This document shows, in pieces, positions 45,872 through 54,644 of a stretch of DNA of 64,000 nt (position 1 is its first letter; each line of letters opens with the position of its first letter). The position numbers were made by a program, and so were the translations under genes. Below the pieces are notes generated by a model. The model ran no database searches. It had not been told where the DNA came from and worked only from the letters and a program-made list of their open reading frames with translations. The stretch comes from Enterobacter dykesii (GTDB lineage Bacteria > Pseudomonadota > Gammaproteobacteria > Enterobacterales > Enterobacteriaceae), in the NCBI RefSeq assembly GCF_008364625.2, contig NZ_CP126604.1, positions 1,364,001-1,428,000 on the forward strand, in the 5' to 3' direction.

Positions 45872-47324
45872 CCTGAGCCAGCGCCTGACGCTGCTGTTCA
45901 TCCTGCTGATGATGCTCTGCGCCACCGTCGCCTGCGCGGTACAGCTCTACAGCAGTACGCAGTACGGTAACGCGATGGTGCAGCGACTGTCGGGCGGGCT
46001 GGCGCAGCAGATCGTTCAGCGGGAACCGATTCTGGACGGGCAGGGCAGGGTCGACCGAACGGCACTCAAGCCGCTGTTCGATCGGCTGATGACCTTTAAT
46101 CCGAGCGTTGAGCTGTACGTCGTCTCCCCGGACGGCGATATCCTCGCCGATGCCGCACCGCCGGGCCATATTCAGCGGCAAAAAATCGACCTGGCGCCGG
46201 TGCAGAGCTTCCTGAGCGGCGCGCCCATGCCGGTATTGGGCGACGATCCTCGCAGTCAAAATAAAAAGGTCTTTAGCGCCACGCCGCTGCGGCAGGACGG
46301 CGAGCTAAAAGGCTACCTGTACATTATTTTGCAGGGCGAGGAGTCCAACGCCCTGGCGGAAATGGCCTGGCACAAGGCGCTGTGGAGCACGGTGCTGTGG
46401 TCAATGCTGTGGGTCGCGCTGTTTGGCCTGCTGGCAGGTTTACTGGTCTGGTACTGGGTCACGCGCCCGGTAAAACAGCTGACGGTCGAAGTCGCCGGGC
46501 TGGAGCAGGACAGCATAAGCGCTATCAGGCAGCTGGCGGCACAGCCGTCGGACGTGGCGGCAAAGGATGAAGTGGCGATCCTGCGCAACAGTTTTATCGA
46601 GCTGGCGCGCAAAATCACCCGCCAGTGGGACCAGCTGGCCGACAGCGATCGCCAGCGCCGGGAATTTATCGCCAATATCTCGCACGACTTACGCACGCCG
46701 CTGACCTCGCTGCTGGGCTATCTGGAAACCCTGTCGCTGAAGTCCGCCACGCTGACGCCGCAGGAGCACCAGCAGTATCTCACCACCGCGCTGCGTCAGG
46801 GGCAAAAAGTCCGTCATCTTTCGCAGCAGCTGTTCGAGCTGGCGCGCCTTGAGCACGGCGGCATTAAGCCGCAGCGCGAGCGTTTCGCGATGGGGGAGCT
46901 GATTTCCGACGTGGCGCAGAAGTTTGAGCTCACCGCCCGCACGCGCGAGGTGAATCTGCATATTGACGTGCCGGGACCGCTGCCGCTGATTAACGCCGAC
47001 GTGTCGATGATCGAACGCGTGGTAACCAACCTGCTCGATAACGCGATGCGCCATACGCCATCTGGCGGGGAAATTCGTCTGGCGGTCTGGCAGGAGAATG
47101 AACGGCTTCAGGTTGAAGTGGCTGACAGCGGAACGGGCGTGGATGCCGCGCTGCGCGACGATCTGTTCCAGCGGCCATCGGCGTTGAATACCCAGGCATC
47201 ACGGGAGAATCGCGGTGGGTTGGGGCTGTTAATCGTGAAACGTATGCTGGAGCTGCACGGCGGCGGGATCAGGCTGATGGAGTCGGTGAGCGGGGCGCGG
47301 TTCAGGTTCTTTGTGCCGTTGTGA
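45855..47324 (+). CDS. Sensor histidine kinase of the same two-component system
   Basis: 489-residue membrane kinase. TM1 is about residues 9-30 (LTLLFILLMMLCATVACAV), a periplasmic sensor of about 135 residues follows, TM2 is about 172-195 (WSMLWVALFGLLAGLLVWYW), then HAMP. The HisKA phospho-acceptor is His277 in ANISHDLRTPLTSLLGYLE. The ATPase domain has the N box NLLDNAMRHT, G1 DSGTGVD and G2 GGLGLLIVKRM. All catalytic parts are present. The periplasmic domain has no cysteine cluster or obvious metal site. The start at 45855 (MMRRFSLSQRL) is inside the regulator gene; ATG at 45858 is equally possible. Confidence 0.88.
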   Translation: MMRRFSLSQRLTLLFILLMMLCATVACAVQLYSSTQYGNAMVQRLSGGLAQQIVQREPILDGQGRVDRTALKPLFDRLMTFNPSVELYVVSPDGDILADAAPPGHIQRQKIDLAPVQSFLSGAPMPVLGDDPRSQNKKVFSATPLRQDGELKGYLYIILQGEESNALAEMAWHKALWSTVLWSMLWVALFGLLAGLLVWYWVTRPVKQLTVEVAGLEQDSISAIRQLAAQPSDVAAKDEVAILRNSFIELARKITRQWDQLADSDRQRREFIANISHDLRTPLTSLLGYLETLSLKSATLTPQEHQQYLTTALRQGQKVRHLSQQLFELARLEHGGIKPQRERFAMGELISDVAQKFELTARTREVNLHIDVPGPLPLINADVSMIERVVTNLLDNAMRHTPSGGEIRLAVWQENERLQVEVADSGTGVDAALRDDLFQRPSALNTQASRENRGGLGLLIVKRMLELHGGGIRLMESVSGARFRFFVPL

Positions 47325-47330
47325 GAAATT

Positions 47331-47382
47331 GCCGGGTGGCCCGGCCTACAGACTACCACCCCCGTAGGCCGAGCCACCCGGC
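47331..47382. repeat. BIME: two inverted REP units between kinase gene and artJ
   Basis: GCCGGGTGGCCCGGCCTAC and its mirror GTAGGCCGAGCCACCCGGC flank GACTACCACCCCC. The pair lies between convergent genes and can act as a two-way transcript end. Confidence 0.85.
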
Positions 47383-47391
47383 AAAAAAATC

Positions 47392-48123
47392 TTACTGCGG
47401 GAACCACTGCTCGCTGATTTTCTGGTAGGTGCCGTCCGCTTTAATCGCCTTCAGCGCACCGTTTAGTTTTTCCAGCAGGGCCTTGTTATCCGGACGTACC
47501 GCGATGCCGAGGCCCGTGCCGAAGTACTGCGGATCGGTCACTTTTTCCGTTGCGGTACCCAGCTGCGGGTTGGTTTTCAGCCATTCGTTCACCACGGCGG
47601 TATCGCCGAACACGCCGTCGATACGGCCATTTTTCAGGTCGATAATCGCGTTCTGGTAGCTGTCATAGGCCACGGTTTTCACTTCAGGATGTTTGTCCTG
47701 GAGGTATTTCTGGTGCGTGGTGCCGTTTTCCATCCCGATGCGTTTGCCTTTCAGCTGATCGAAAGAGGTATAAGCGCCTTTCTTCGCAATCACCACCGCC
47801 GAGTTGGCGTAGTACGGGTCGGTAAACGCAACCTGCTTGCTGCGCTCAGGCGTGATGTCCATCCCGGAGATCACCGCGTCGTATTTTTTGAACTTCAGCG
47901 ACGGGATCAGGCTGTCGAAGGCATGGTTGGTAAAGGTGCAGTCGGCCTGCATTTGTTTGCACAGCGCTTTCGCCAGGTCAATGTCGAAGCCCACGATCTG
48001 GTTGCTGGCATCCAGCGATTCGAACGGCGGATAGGTGGCGGACACGCCAAAATTGATTTTATCAGCTGCGGATACGCCAGCGGCGAAGGTGGCGAGTAAT
48101 GCGGCCAGAACTAACTTTTTCAT
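47392..48123 (-). CDS. artJ: ArtJ, periplasmic arginine-binding protein
   Basis: 243-residue SBP_bac_3 protein, same length as E. coli ArtJ, that binds arginine with high affinity for the ArtPQM importer. The signal peptide ends at GVSAADKINFG. Ligand-binding segments are SATYPPFESLDASN, SGMDITPERSKQV and GMENGTTHQKYL. It is transcribed alone, after artPIQM, from a promoter carrying an ArgR box. Paralogue of ArtI 2 kb away. Confidence 0.96.
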   Translation of the reverse strand: MKKLVLAALLATFAAGVSAADKINFGVSATYPPFESLDASNQIVGFDIDLAKALCKQMQADCTFTNHAFDSLIPSLKFKKYDAVISGMDITPERSKQVAFTDPYYANSAVVIAKKGAYTSFDQLKGKRIGMENGTTHQKYLQDKHPEVKTVAYDSYQNAIIDLKNGRIDGVFGDTAVVNEWLKTNPQLGTATEKVTDPQYFGTGLGIAVRPDNKALLEKLNGALKAIKADGTYQKISEQWFPQ

Positions 48124-48186
48124 TGTAATACTCCCGTCTGTCTTATTGATGCGCCGTGTCTGCGGCATGGATGTACAATGCCAGTT

Positions 48187-48225
48187 AATGAATTTATATG
48201 CAATAAAAATGATTAAGTATTATTT
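48187..48225 (-). promoter_or_regulatory. ArgR boxes upstream of artJ
   Basis: TGAAT-TTAT-ATGCA (48189-48202) matches the ARG-box core TGAAT-N4-ATTCA at 9 of 10 arm positions. After the usual 3-bp spacing between 18-bp boxes a weaker second box, TGATT-AAGT-ATTAT, follows. artJ is ArgR-repressed in E. coli. Confidence 0.65.
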
Positions 48226-48232
48226 ATCTGGC

Positions 48233-48270
48233 AAAAAAAAGCGGATAACCCATCAGGTTACCCGCTTCAT
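48233..48270 (-). terminator. Terminator after artM
   Basis: On the minus strand AAGCGGGTAACC and GGGTTATCCGCTT pair across TGAT-type loop, followed by eight T. Ends the artPIQM transcript. Confidence 0.9.
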
Positions 48271-48296
48271 GAATTTAGTTTTATGCACTCGAGTGG

Positions 48297-48965
48297 TTAA
48301 TTTCTGCGCTCAAACGCCAGCGCTTTACGCTCGATCAGGCGCATCATCAGCGTCAACAGGCCGTTAACCACCAGATAGACCACGCCTGCCGCACCGAACA
48401 CCATCACGTCATAGGTGCGCCCGTACAGCAGCTGTCCGTGACCCATTACCTCCATCAGGGTGATGGTGTAGGCCAGAGAGGTACTCTTGAACACCAGCAC
48501 CACTTCGTTGGAGTAAGAGGAGAGCGCGCGCTTAAAGGCGTATGGCAGCAGGATCGCCAGCGTGTCTTTCTTGCTCATGCCCAGCGCCCCGCAGGACTGC
48601 CATTGTCCTTCCGGAATGGCGCGGATCGCCCCGTAGAACAGCTGGGTGGTATAGGCCGCACTGTTCAGCGAAAGGGCAATCAGGGCACACAGCCACGGTT
48701 CAGAGAGCAGATGCCAGATAACCGGATACTCCTGCAGCGACGGAAACTGGCCCGGGCCGTAGTAAATCAGGAAGATCTGCACCAGCAGCGGCGTACCGGT
48801 AAACAGGGTGATGTAGCCGCGCACAATCCACACCAGCACCGGCGTTTTCAGCGTCAGGATGATGGTGAAGATGAGGGCCAGGATCAGCGCCACGATAATG
48901 GACGCCACGGTCAGCGTCAGGCTGGTGTGCAGCCCTTTCATCAGCTCGGGGAAATATTCAAGCAT
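48297..48965 (-). CDS. artM: ArtM, arginine importer permease
   Basis: 222-residue inner-membrane permease of the HisM/GlnP type, same length as E. coli ArtM, with five spans. The coupling loop is QWQSCGALGMSKKDTLAI (about residues 133-150). Its ATG overlaps the artQ stop by one base. Last gene of artPIQM. Confidence 0.96.
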   Translation of the reverse strand: MLEYFPELMKGLHTSLTLTVASIIVALILALIFTIILTLKTPVLVWIVRGYITLFTGTPLLVQIFLIYYGPGQFPSLQEYPVIWHLLSEPWLCALIALSLNSAAYTTQLFYGAIRAIPEGQWQSCGALGMSKKDTLAILLPYAFKRALSSYSNEVVLVFKSTSLAYTITLMEVMGHGQLLYGRTYDVMVFGAAGVVYLVVNGLLTLMMRLIERKALAFERRN

Positions 48966-49681
48966 CAGCCTGGTCTCCGTTCAAAGCGCGTCGCACGCAG
49001 GTCAATACGCTTGAGGATGTACTGACTGAGCAACGTGATCACCAGGTAGATAGCCGCCGCCACAATGTACCAGGTAAACGGCTCCTGGGTACGGGTGGCG
49101 ATGCTTTTGGTTTGCAGCATCAGATCGTTAACGCTTATCAGGCTCACCAGCGCGGTATCTTTCAGCAGCACCAGCCACTGGTTGCCGAGGCCCGGCAGGG
49201 CATGGCGCCACATCTGCGGCATAACCAGACGGAAGAAGATGGCTGATTTCGACAGGCCTAACGCCTGGCCGGACTCCCACTGCCCCTGCGGCACGGCTTT
49301 CAGCGCTCCGCGCAGCGTTTGCGACGCGTACGCGGAGTAGAGCAGGGAGAGGGCAATCACGCCGCACAGGAACGGGCTGACGTCGAAATTTTCAATCTGC
49401 ATCTGCACCGGGATCTGCGCAAAGCCAAGATTGATCGTGAAGCCGTCCGACAGCGTCAGCAGCAGCTGCGAGGAGCCGAAATAGATAAACAGGACCACCA
49501 GAATTTCCGGTAGCCCACGCAGCACGGTCACCAGCGCGGAGCCTGTCCAGGCGATGGGGAACCATTTCGCGGATTCCCACACCGCAAAGAACATCGCCAG
49601 CACGAGGCCGATAATCAGTGCGCAAACGGCAAGGCCGACGGTCATCCCGGCGGCGCTTGCTAAAGGAAAAATTTCATTCAT
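48965..49681 (-). CDS. artQ: ArtQ, arginine importer permease
   Basis: 238-residue inner-membrane permease, same length as E. coli ArtQ, partner of ArtM. The coupling loop is [18 protein letters not shown]. It begins 6 bp after artI. The N-terminus [20 protein letters not shown] is as expected for the subfamily. Confidence 0.96.
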   Translation of the reverse strand: MNEIFPLASAAGMTVGLAVCALIIGLVLAMFFAVWESAKWFPIAWTGSALVTVLRGLPEILVVLFIYFGSSQLLLTLSDGFTINLGFAQIPVQMQIENFDVSPFLCGVIALSLLYSAYASQTLRGALKAVPQGQWESGQALGLSKSAIFFRLVMPQMWRHALPGLGNQWLVLLKDTALVSLISVNDLMLQTKSIATRTQEPFTWYIVAAAIYLVITLLSQYILKRIDLRATRFERRPG

Positions 49682-49687
49682 CAGGAA

Positions 49688-50419
49688 TTACTTCTGGAAC
49701 CATTTTTTGTAGATGGTTTCGTAGGTGCCGTCTTTCTTCACTTTTTCCAGCGCAGCGTTGAATTTCTGCTGCAGCTCAGTGTTGCCCTGACGAACGGCAA
49801 TCCCCAGACCGGTACCGAAGTAATCCTTATCGGTCACTTTGTCGCCCACTGGCGCCAGCTTGTCGTTGGCTTTCAGCCACTCGGTCACAACCGCGGTATC
49901 ACCAAATACGCCGTCGATACGACCATTTTGCAGATCCAGCTTCGCGTTCTGGTAGCTGTCATACGGAACGGTGGTGATTTCCGGATGTTTATCCATGATG
50001 AATTTCTGGTGCGTGGTGCCGTTCTGCACGCCGACTTTTTTGCCTTTCAGCTGATCGACAGAGGTGAATTTACCTTTCTGACCAATGAACAGGGCGGAGT
50101 TGTCGTAGTAAGGCGTAGAGAACAGGACCTGCTTTTCACGCTCCGGGGTGATGTCCATACCGGCCATGACGGCGTCGATACGGCGGAACTTCAGGCTTGG
50201 GATCAGGCTGTCGAACGCCTGGTTGCTGAAGGTACAGGTCGCGTCGATCTCTTTACACAGGGCGTTAGCCAGGTCAACGTCGAAGCCAACAATTTTGTTA
50301 TTCGCATCAATGGACTCAAACGGAGGGTAAGAGGCTTCCGTGGCGAAACGAATGGTCTGGGCTGCGGTAGCGGAAAGGGTAACGCCAGCAAGCAGCACGG
50401 CAAGTAATACTTTTTTCAT
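49688..50419 (-). CDS. artI: ArtI, periplasmic amino-acid-binding protein
   Basis: 243-residue SBP_bac_3 protein with signal peptide ending GVTLSATAAQT. Binding segments EASYPPFESIDANN, AGMDITPEREKQV and GVQNGTTHQKFI mirror those of ArtJ; ArtI is the operon-encoded binding protein, and in E. coli its ligand is less certain than ArtJ's. The start at 50419 has GGGGAAA upstream; the much longer frame from 50674 overlaps artP in another frame and is rejected. Confidence 0.96.
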   Translation of the reverse strand: MKKVLLAVLLAGVTLSATAAQTIRFATEASYPPFESIDANNKIVGFDVDLANALCKEIDATCTFSNQAFDSLIPSLKFRRIDAVMAGMDITPEREKQVLFSTPYYDNSALFIGQKGKFTSVDQLKGKKVGVQNGTTHQKFIMDKHPEITTVPYDSYQNAKLDLQNGRIDGVFGDTAVVTEWLKANDKLAPVGDKVTDKDYFGTGLGIAVRQGNTELQQKFNAALEKVKKDGTYETIYKKWFQK

Positions 50420-50438
50420 TATATTTCCCCTGACACAA

Positions 50439-51167
50439 TCAATGAGATAAATAGTTTTTGAAGGCATCGGTTTGCGGGTTCGCGAAGCAGCTCGCATCAC
50501 CTTGCTCAACGATATAACCGTTTTCCATATAGACCACACGGCTGGCGGTTTTACGCGCCACTTCCACTTCGTGGGTGACGATAACCTGCGTAATATTGGT
50601 TTCCGCCAGCTCGCGAATGATGCTGACGATCTGGGCGGTGATTTCCGGGTCCAGCGCAGCGGTCGGTTCATCAAACAGCAGTACCGCAGGCTCCATCATC
50701 AGCGCGCGGGCAATGGCTACGCGCTGCTGCTGACCACCGGAAAGGTGCAGCGGAAAGCGGTCGCTATATGGCTTAAGACGCAGACGATCCAGCAGCTTTT
50801 CGGCGCGCGCGATCGCCTGATCCTTGCTTAACCCCAGCACGCGGCACGGCGCTTCAATCAGGTTTTGCAGGACGGTCAGATGCGGCCAGAGATTGTATTG
50901 CTGGAAGACCATGCCGACGTTTTGACGCAGTTCGCGAATCGCTTTATCAGACGGCGTTTTTGCGAAGTCAAAATGGTTACCGGCAATCGCCAGCGTACCT
51001 GAACGGGGCATTTCAAGCAGATTAAGGACGCGCAGAAGGGAGCTTTTGCCTGCACCGCTTGGGCCAAGCAAAACCAGCGTTTCGCCTTCCGGGCAGTTCA
51101 GCGTGATGTCAAACAGCGCCTGGTGTGCGCCGTAGAAGCAGTTAATGCCGTTTAGTTTAATACTCAT
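50439..51167 (-). CDS. artP: ArtP, arginine importer ATPase
   Basis: 242-residue ABC ATPase, same length as E. coli ArtP. Walker [14 protein letters not shown]-loop [12 protein letters not shown], signature LSGGQQQR, Walker [12 protein letters not shown], switch His in VTHEVE. First gene of artPIQM. A poor ARG-box-like sequence (AGAAT-AGTT-ATGCA, 51231-51244) lies about 65 bp upstream. Confidence 0.97.
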   Translation of the reverse strand: MSIKLNGINCFYGAHQALFDITLNCPEGETLVLLGPSGAGKSSLLRVLNLLEMPRSGTLAIAGNHFDFAKTPSDKAIRELRQNVGMVFQQYNLWPHLTVLQNLIEAPCRVLGLSKDQAIARAEKLLDRLRLKPYSDRFPLHLSGGQQQRVAIARALMMEPAVLLFDEPTAALDPEITAQIVSIIRELAETNITQVIVTHEVEVARKTASRVVYMENGYIVEQGDASCFANPQTDAFKNYLSH

Positions 51168-51228
51168 CGGGGCAGTCTTTACTCATCCAGGCAATCTATA
51201 GCAATTGAGGCCGCAGATAGTACCGTTG

Positions 51229-51246
51229 ACAGAATAGTTATGCAAT
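51229..51246 (-). promoter_or_regulatory. Possible ArgR box upstream of artP
   Basis: AGAAT-AGTT-ATGCA core, two mismatches to TGAAT-N4-ATTCA in ten. The second box expected 3 bp further is weak. ArgR control of artPIQM is known in E. coli, so the site is plausible. Confidence 0.4.
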
Positions 51247-51393
51247 ATTTCTGCGTTAAAAGTTAAATATAACCCGTGTTTCCTCTTAAACATAGCACAA
51301 AATAGCGAACGGTAAGGTCGGCGAGTATAAATGTCGGCATTCCGCATGAAATGCCGCACATTTTACGGGGGTTACCGGGTTGTATCGGCGGGT

Positions 51394-51912
51394 TTAGCGA
51401 TTCTCAATCGACTGGCGAAGCGTGCCTGCCGGGGCATGAACGCTGCCGCCAACGTAGCGCACGTCGTCAACCGCCCAGCACTGTCCTTCACGGATCATCA
51501 GCACTTCATCCTGCCAGGTTTGGGTTCCCTGAGTCAGCTTCACGCGCAGCGGAATATTGCGGGCATCCGTGTTCGGTATGGTTGACGCGCTGGCTACTTC
51601 AGCACTGTCCGGCAGCGTGGCGCGGCTGGAGAACGGGTCGGATTTCAGCAGGGCGTTATGCTGCGGATCGCGGGTGGCGTCGTTAAGCAGTTTTGCCAGT
51701 CCATCGCTCAGATACGGGCGCAGGCCGGTGAGATCGTTGCTGCGGTGCTGAATGCGATAATCATAGAACTGCTGCGCCACGGCGTCCGGGCCGCCCTCAA
51801 TGCAGGGGCCGCTGCGGGTACCGATATCCTTAAAGGCTGGCGTGACCGTGGTGGTACAGGCGCTGAGCACCAGCGCGCAGGGCACGAAAAGTGTTAAAGC
51901 AGAATAGCGCAT
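51394..51912 (-). CDS. ybjP: YbjP, lipoprotein
   Basis: 172-residue lipoprotein, matching E. coli YbjP in length. The lipobox is LSAC with the acylated Cys at residue 19, followed by Thr rather than Asp, which favours the outer membrane. The mature part has a DUF3828-like fold region YDYRIQHRSNDLTGLRPYLS and ends SVHAPAGTLRQSIENR. Function unknown. Monocistronic; divergent from ybjQ. Confidence 0.93.
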   Translation of the reverse strand: MRYSALTLFVPCALVLSACTTTVTPAFKDIGTRSGPCIEGGPDAVAQQFYDYRIQHRSNDLTGLRPYLSDGLAKLLNDATRDPQHNALLKSDPFSSRATLPDSAEVASASTIPNTDARNIPLRVKLTQGTQTWQDEVLMIREGQCWAVDDVRYVGGSVHAPAGTLRQSIENR

Positions 51913-52009
51913 GTTGATTTCCTTATTTATTAACTATCCTTTCAATCATAGCGTAACGAACCGATAATGCTGTGCCTAAGGCATTGAACGCTAAAGAAGG
52001 AGAGAAACC

Positions 52010-52333
52010 ATGCAGTTTTCTACAACGCCAACCCTGGAAGGGCAGACAATAACCGAGTATTGCGGCGTGGTCACCGGTGAAGCGATTCTCGGCGCCAATA
52101 TCTTCCGTGACTTTTTTGCCGGTATCCGCGATATCGTGGGCGGTCGCTCGGGTGCATACGAAAAAGAGCTGCGCAAAGCGCGTGAAATCGCCTTTAAAGA
52201 GCTCGGCGAGCAGGCGGAAGCCCTCGGTGCGGACGCGGTCGTGGGGATTGACATCGACTACGAAACGGTCGGGAAAGATGCCAGCATGCTGATGGTGAGC
52301 GTAAGCGGTACGGCGGTGAAAACCCTCCGATGA
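52010..52333 (+). CDS. ybjQ: YbjQ, UPF0145 family protein
   Basis: 107-residue cytoplasmic protein of UPF0145 (YbjQ family), a pentameric fold of unknown function. Conserved pieces are [30 protein letters not shown] and [21 protein letters not shown] precedes the ATG. Its stop overlaps the amiD start (ATGA), so amiD is translationally coupled. Confidence 0.94.
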   Translation: MQFSTTPTLEGQTITEYCGVVTGEAILGANIFRDFFAGIRDIVGGRSGAYEKELRKAREIAFKELGEQAEALGADAVVGIDIDYETVGKDASMLMVSVSGTAVKTLR

Positions 52334-53160
52334 GGCGTTCGCTTGCCACGCTCCTGCTGGCGCTGCTGCTGGCAGGATGCGTCACGGAAAAAGGGATTAT
52401 CGACAAAGGCGCCTACGAGCTGGACACGCGCCATCAGGCGCAGGCGGCTTACCCGCGCATCAAGGTGCTGGTGATCCACTACACCGCGGATGACTTTGAC
52501 AGCTCGCTGGCCACGCTGACGGATAAGAACGTCAGCTCTCACTATTTGATCCCGGCTAACCCCCCGGCACCGGACGGTAAGCCGCGCATCTGGCAGCTGG
52601 TGCCTGAAAGCGAACTGGCCTGGCATGCGGGCATCAGCTTCTGGCGCGGCACCAACCGGATTAACGATACGTCTGTCGGCATTGAGCTTGAGAACCGTGG
52701 CTGGCAAAAAACGTCGGGCGTTAAGCAATTTACCCCGTTTGAGCCTGCGCAAATTGCGGCGCTGGTGCCGCTCGCCAAAGACATTATCACCCGCTACAAC
52801 ATCAAACCTGAAAATGTGGTGGCCCATTCGGACATCGCCCCGCAGCGCAAAGACGATCCCGGCCCGCTGTTCCCGTGGCGTGAGCTGGCGCTGCAGGGGA
52901 TTGGCGCATGGCCCGACCCGGCACGAGTGGCGTTTTACCTGAACGGCAAGCCGCGCGATGAGCGCGTGGAGCCGAAGGTGCTGCTCGATCTGCTGGCGCG
53001 ATACGGCTATGAGGTGACCGATAACATGACGAACGCACAGCAGAAGCGCGTGATCGTCGCGTTTCAGATGCATTTTCGCCCGGCACGCTGGGACGGCGTG
53101 GCCGATCGCGAAACGCTGGCTATCGCGGAGGCGCTGCTGGAGCGCTACGGGCAGGGGTAA
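52330..53160 (+). CDS. amiD: AmiD, outer-membrane N-acetylmuramyl-L-alanine amidase
   Basis: 276-residue zinc amidase anchored as a lipoprotein (lipobox LAGC, Cys17) that cuts the lactyl-amide bond of anhydromuropeptides and peptidoglycan fragments. Amidase_2 zinc ligands lie in [11 protein letters not shown] and [15 protein letters not shown]; a peptidoglycan-binding domain follows at about residues 195-270. Same length as E. coli AmiD. It is the last gene in E. coli-like order; beyond it the accessory gsp locus starts. Confidence 0.96.
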   Translation: MRRSLATLLLALLLAGCVTEKGIIDKGAYELDTRHQAQAAYPRIKVLVIHYTADDFDSSLATLTDKNVSSHYLIPANPPAPDGKPRIWQLVPESELAWHAGISFWRGTNRINDTSVGIELENRGWQKTSGVKQFTPFEPAQIAALVPLAKDIITRYNIKPENVVAHSDIAPQRKDDPGPLFPWRELALQGIGAWPDPARVAFYLNGKPRDERVEPKVLLDLLARYGYEVTDNMTNAQQKRVIVAFQMHFRPARWDGVADRETLAIAEALLERYGQG

Positions 53161-53187
53161 TCCTTCGGGTTACCCGACTCCACTTTT
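53154..53187 (+). terminator. Terminator after amiD
   Basis: GGGTAATCC-TTCG-GGTTACCC (one bulge) followed after eight bases by TTTTT. The stem includes the amiD stop codon and has a stable UUCG loop. Confidence 0.7.
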
Positions 53188-53417
53188 TCACGGTCTTCTT
53201 TTGGACTGATTTTAAATCACATTCATCGCGTTGATGATTTATAGTTTTCTCAGTCGAAATTACTCGCAAACGTGGTTGAAAATATATCAGCACGACAAAT
53301 AAGAAACGCCGATCTGCTAACGTTTTAGCTTTACTTTACATTTGTTAAATGGACTACGCATTTATGCGCTGTGATTGCGCACGTTCACCTTTTCAATTTA
53401 ATTTAATAGGTATAACT

Positions 53418-54041
53418 ATGTTAAGTATCTATGGTAAAAATAGCCGTCCACAAGCTGAAATCGACGCTATTATCGCGGCAACTGAAGGTCTTGAAGAAAG
53501 AACCTTACGCAAATGGCAGCGTATCAGTACCGATAACAACGAAGATATTCATTTTATCGTTAGCGGTGAAGTTGAATTTCGTCGCGAGTCGGATGAGCTG
53601 TGTATGTTCACCTTACAGAATAAATGTATTTTTGGTCTCTCCTCTATTTATTACAACTCAACGCATATGTACGGACTGGTTCGTGCCAATACCGTGGTGC
53701 GCACCCTTAAAAAAGAGGATTTTTTCCGTCTGATGAGCGAAAAAAATCTGTGGGAAGCCTTGAGTAAAGTCCTCTCCTGGTATGTTTGCCTGCTCAGCAA
53801 GCGTGACGAAGTGCTGGTGGCCCGCAGCGCGTACTCGATTGTACGCGAATTCTTGCTGGAAATTAACGAACTGATGGTACACCATCAGCGCGACATCAAT
53901 ATTTACGACTATATTCAGGAATATACCAGCCTGGCCAGGAGTACCATTATTAAAATTCTCGCCGACCTGAAGAAAGGTAATTACATTCAGGTGGACAAAG
54001 GTCGTCTAATGCATTTGTCAGCACTGCCGGAGAAATATTAA
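53418..54041 (+). CDS. IprA/YaiV-like Crp-type winged-helix regulator
   Basis: 207-residue protein with an N-terminal cNMP-binding-like beta-barrel (IHFIVSGEVEFRRESDELC) and a C-terminal helix-turn-helix (QEYTSLARSTIIKILADLKK). It resembles the IprA (YaiV) family of enterobacterial regulators, whose founding member affects hydrogen-peroxide resistance. The ATG at 53418 has AGG upstream; the frame from 53349 adds 23 residues without a ribosome-binding site. The gene and its 257-bp upstream gap are clearly more AT-rich than neighbours, suggesting acquisition. It is convergent with gspB; a role in controlling secretion genes is possible but only a guess. Confidence 0.75.
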   Translation: MLSIYGKNSRPQAEIDAIIAATEGLEERTLRKWQRISTDNNEDIHFIVSGEVEFRRESDELCMFTLQNKCIFGLSSIYYNSTHMYGLVRANTVVRTLKKEDFFRLMSEKNLWEALSKVLSWYVCLLSKRDEVLVARSAYSIVREFLLEINELMVHHQRDINIYDYIQEYTSLARSTIIKILADLKKGNYIQVDKGRLMHLSALPEKY

Positions 54042-54059
54042 TCGCTTTCCAACTCCTTT

Positions 54060-54644
54060 TTAAGTAAAAGGGGCGCTATGTTTCAGTGAATTATTTGCCT
54101 GCGTTCCTGCCGTGGTTTCATCCTCGGGAGGCGTGGGCATTTTCCCCTGCGAATAATCTTTTTCCTGTTCTTTTAACGCCTTCATTAATAATGCCTTGAT
54201 CGCCCCGTCATCAAGGTTCTGATGGTTCACCTCTGTCCCTGGCAATGTCTCCCGGGAAATATCATGCGGCATTTCACCGTCGGGCGCCTGCTGCCAGTCG
54301 GCATCGCCGCTATCAATGGGCATCTCCTGCAGCGGCGGCATCTCTTTTGTCACAGGTTCTTGCTTTGGTTCAGGCTGCGGGAACGGTTTACTGACATAGA
54401 CATAATGCATATCCGATAGCGTCGTTTCTGGCTTAACGGCGCTCGCTTTTATTGGCTCAGGTACCGGATGGCGCAGATCCCAGTAGAGATGAGCGTAGAG
54501 TCCCGCAGCGATCGTCATCACTATTCCCATCGCCCAGATCAGGGTGGAACAGACCACTTTTTTCAGCGAGGGGCGCCGGTAAGAAAACCAGACCGGTGCG
54601 TTCAGGGTATAGCTGCGCTGGGCAGCCAGAGTAATCGTCGACAT
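54060..54644 (-). CDS. gspB: GspB, type II secretion accessory protein
   Basis: 194-residue inner-membrane protein with one N-terminal span (about 36-52, STLIWAMGIVMTIAAGLYAH) and a Pro/Glu-rich periplasmic stretch (FPQPEPKQEPVTKEMPPL), the TonB-like layout of PulB/GspB. With GspA it helps place the secretin in the outer membrane across the peptidoglycan. The C-terminal GspB domain common to larger members is small here. It overlaps the end of gspA by one base and is cotranscribed with it, away from gspC. Confidence 0.82.
   Translation of the reverse strand: MSTITLAAQRSYTLNAPVWFSYRRPSLKKVVCSTLIWAMGIVMTIAAGLYAHLYWDLRHPVPEPIKASAVKPETTLSDMHYVYVSKPFPQPEPKQEPVTKEMPPLQEMPIDSGDADWQQAPDGEMPHDISRETLPGTEVNHQNLDDGAIKALLMKALKEQEKDYSQGKMPTPPEDETTAGTQANNSLKHSAPFT

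Noticed and set aside
49688..50674. Longer start for ArtI at 50674
   Set aside because: The first 85 residues overlap artP in another frame and would bury the signal peptide; the ATG at 50419 gives the expected signal sequence.
54041..54080. Hairpin between the IprA-like gene and gspB (CTCCTTTT/AAAAGGGG)
   Set aside because: A/T-rich stem with mismatch; too weak to call a terminator.
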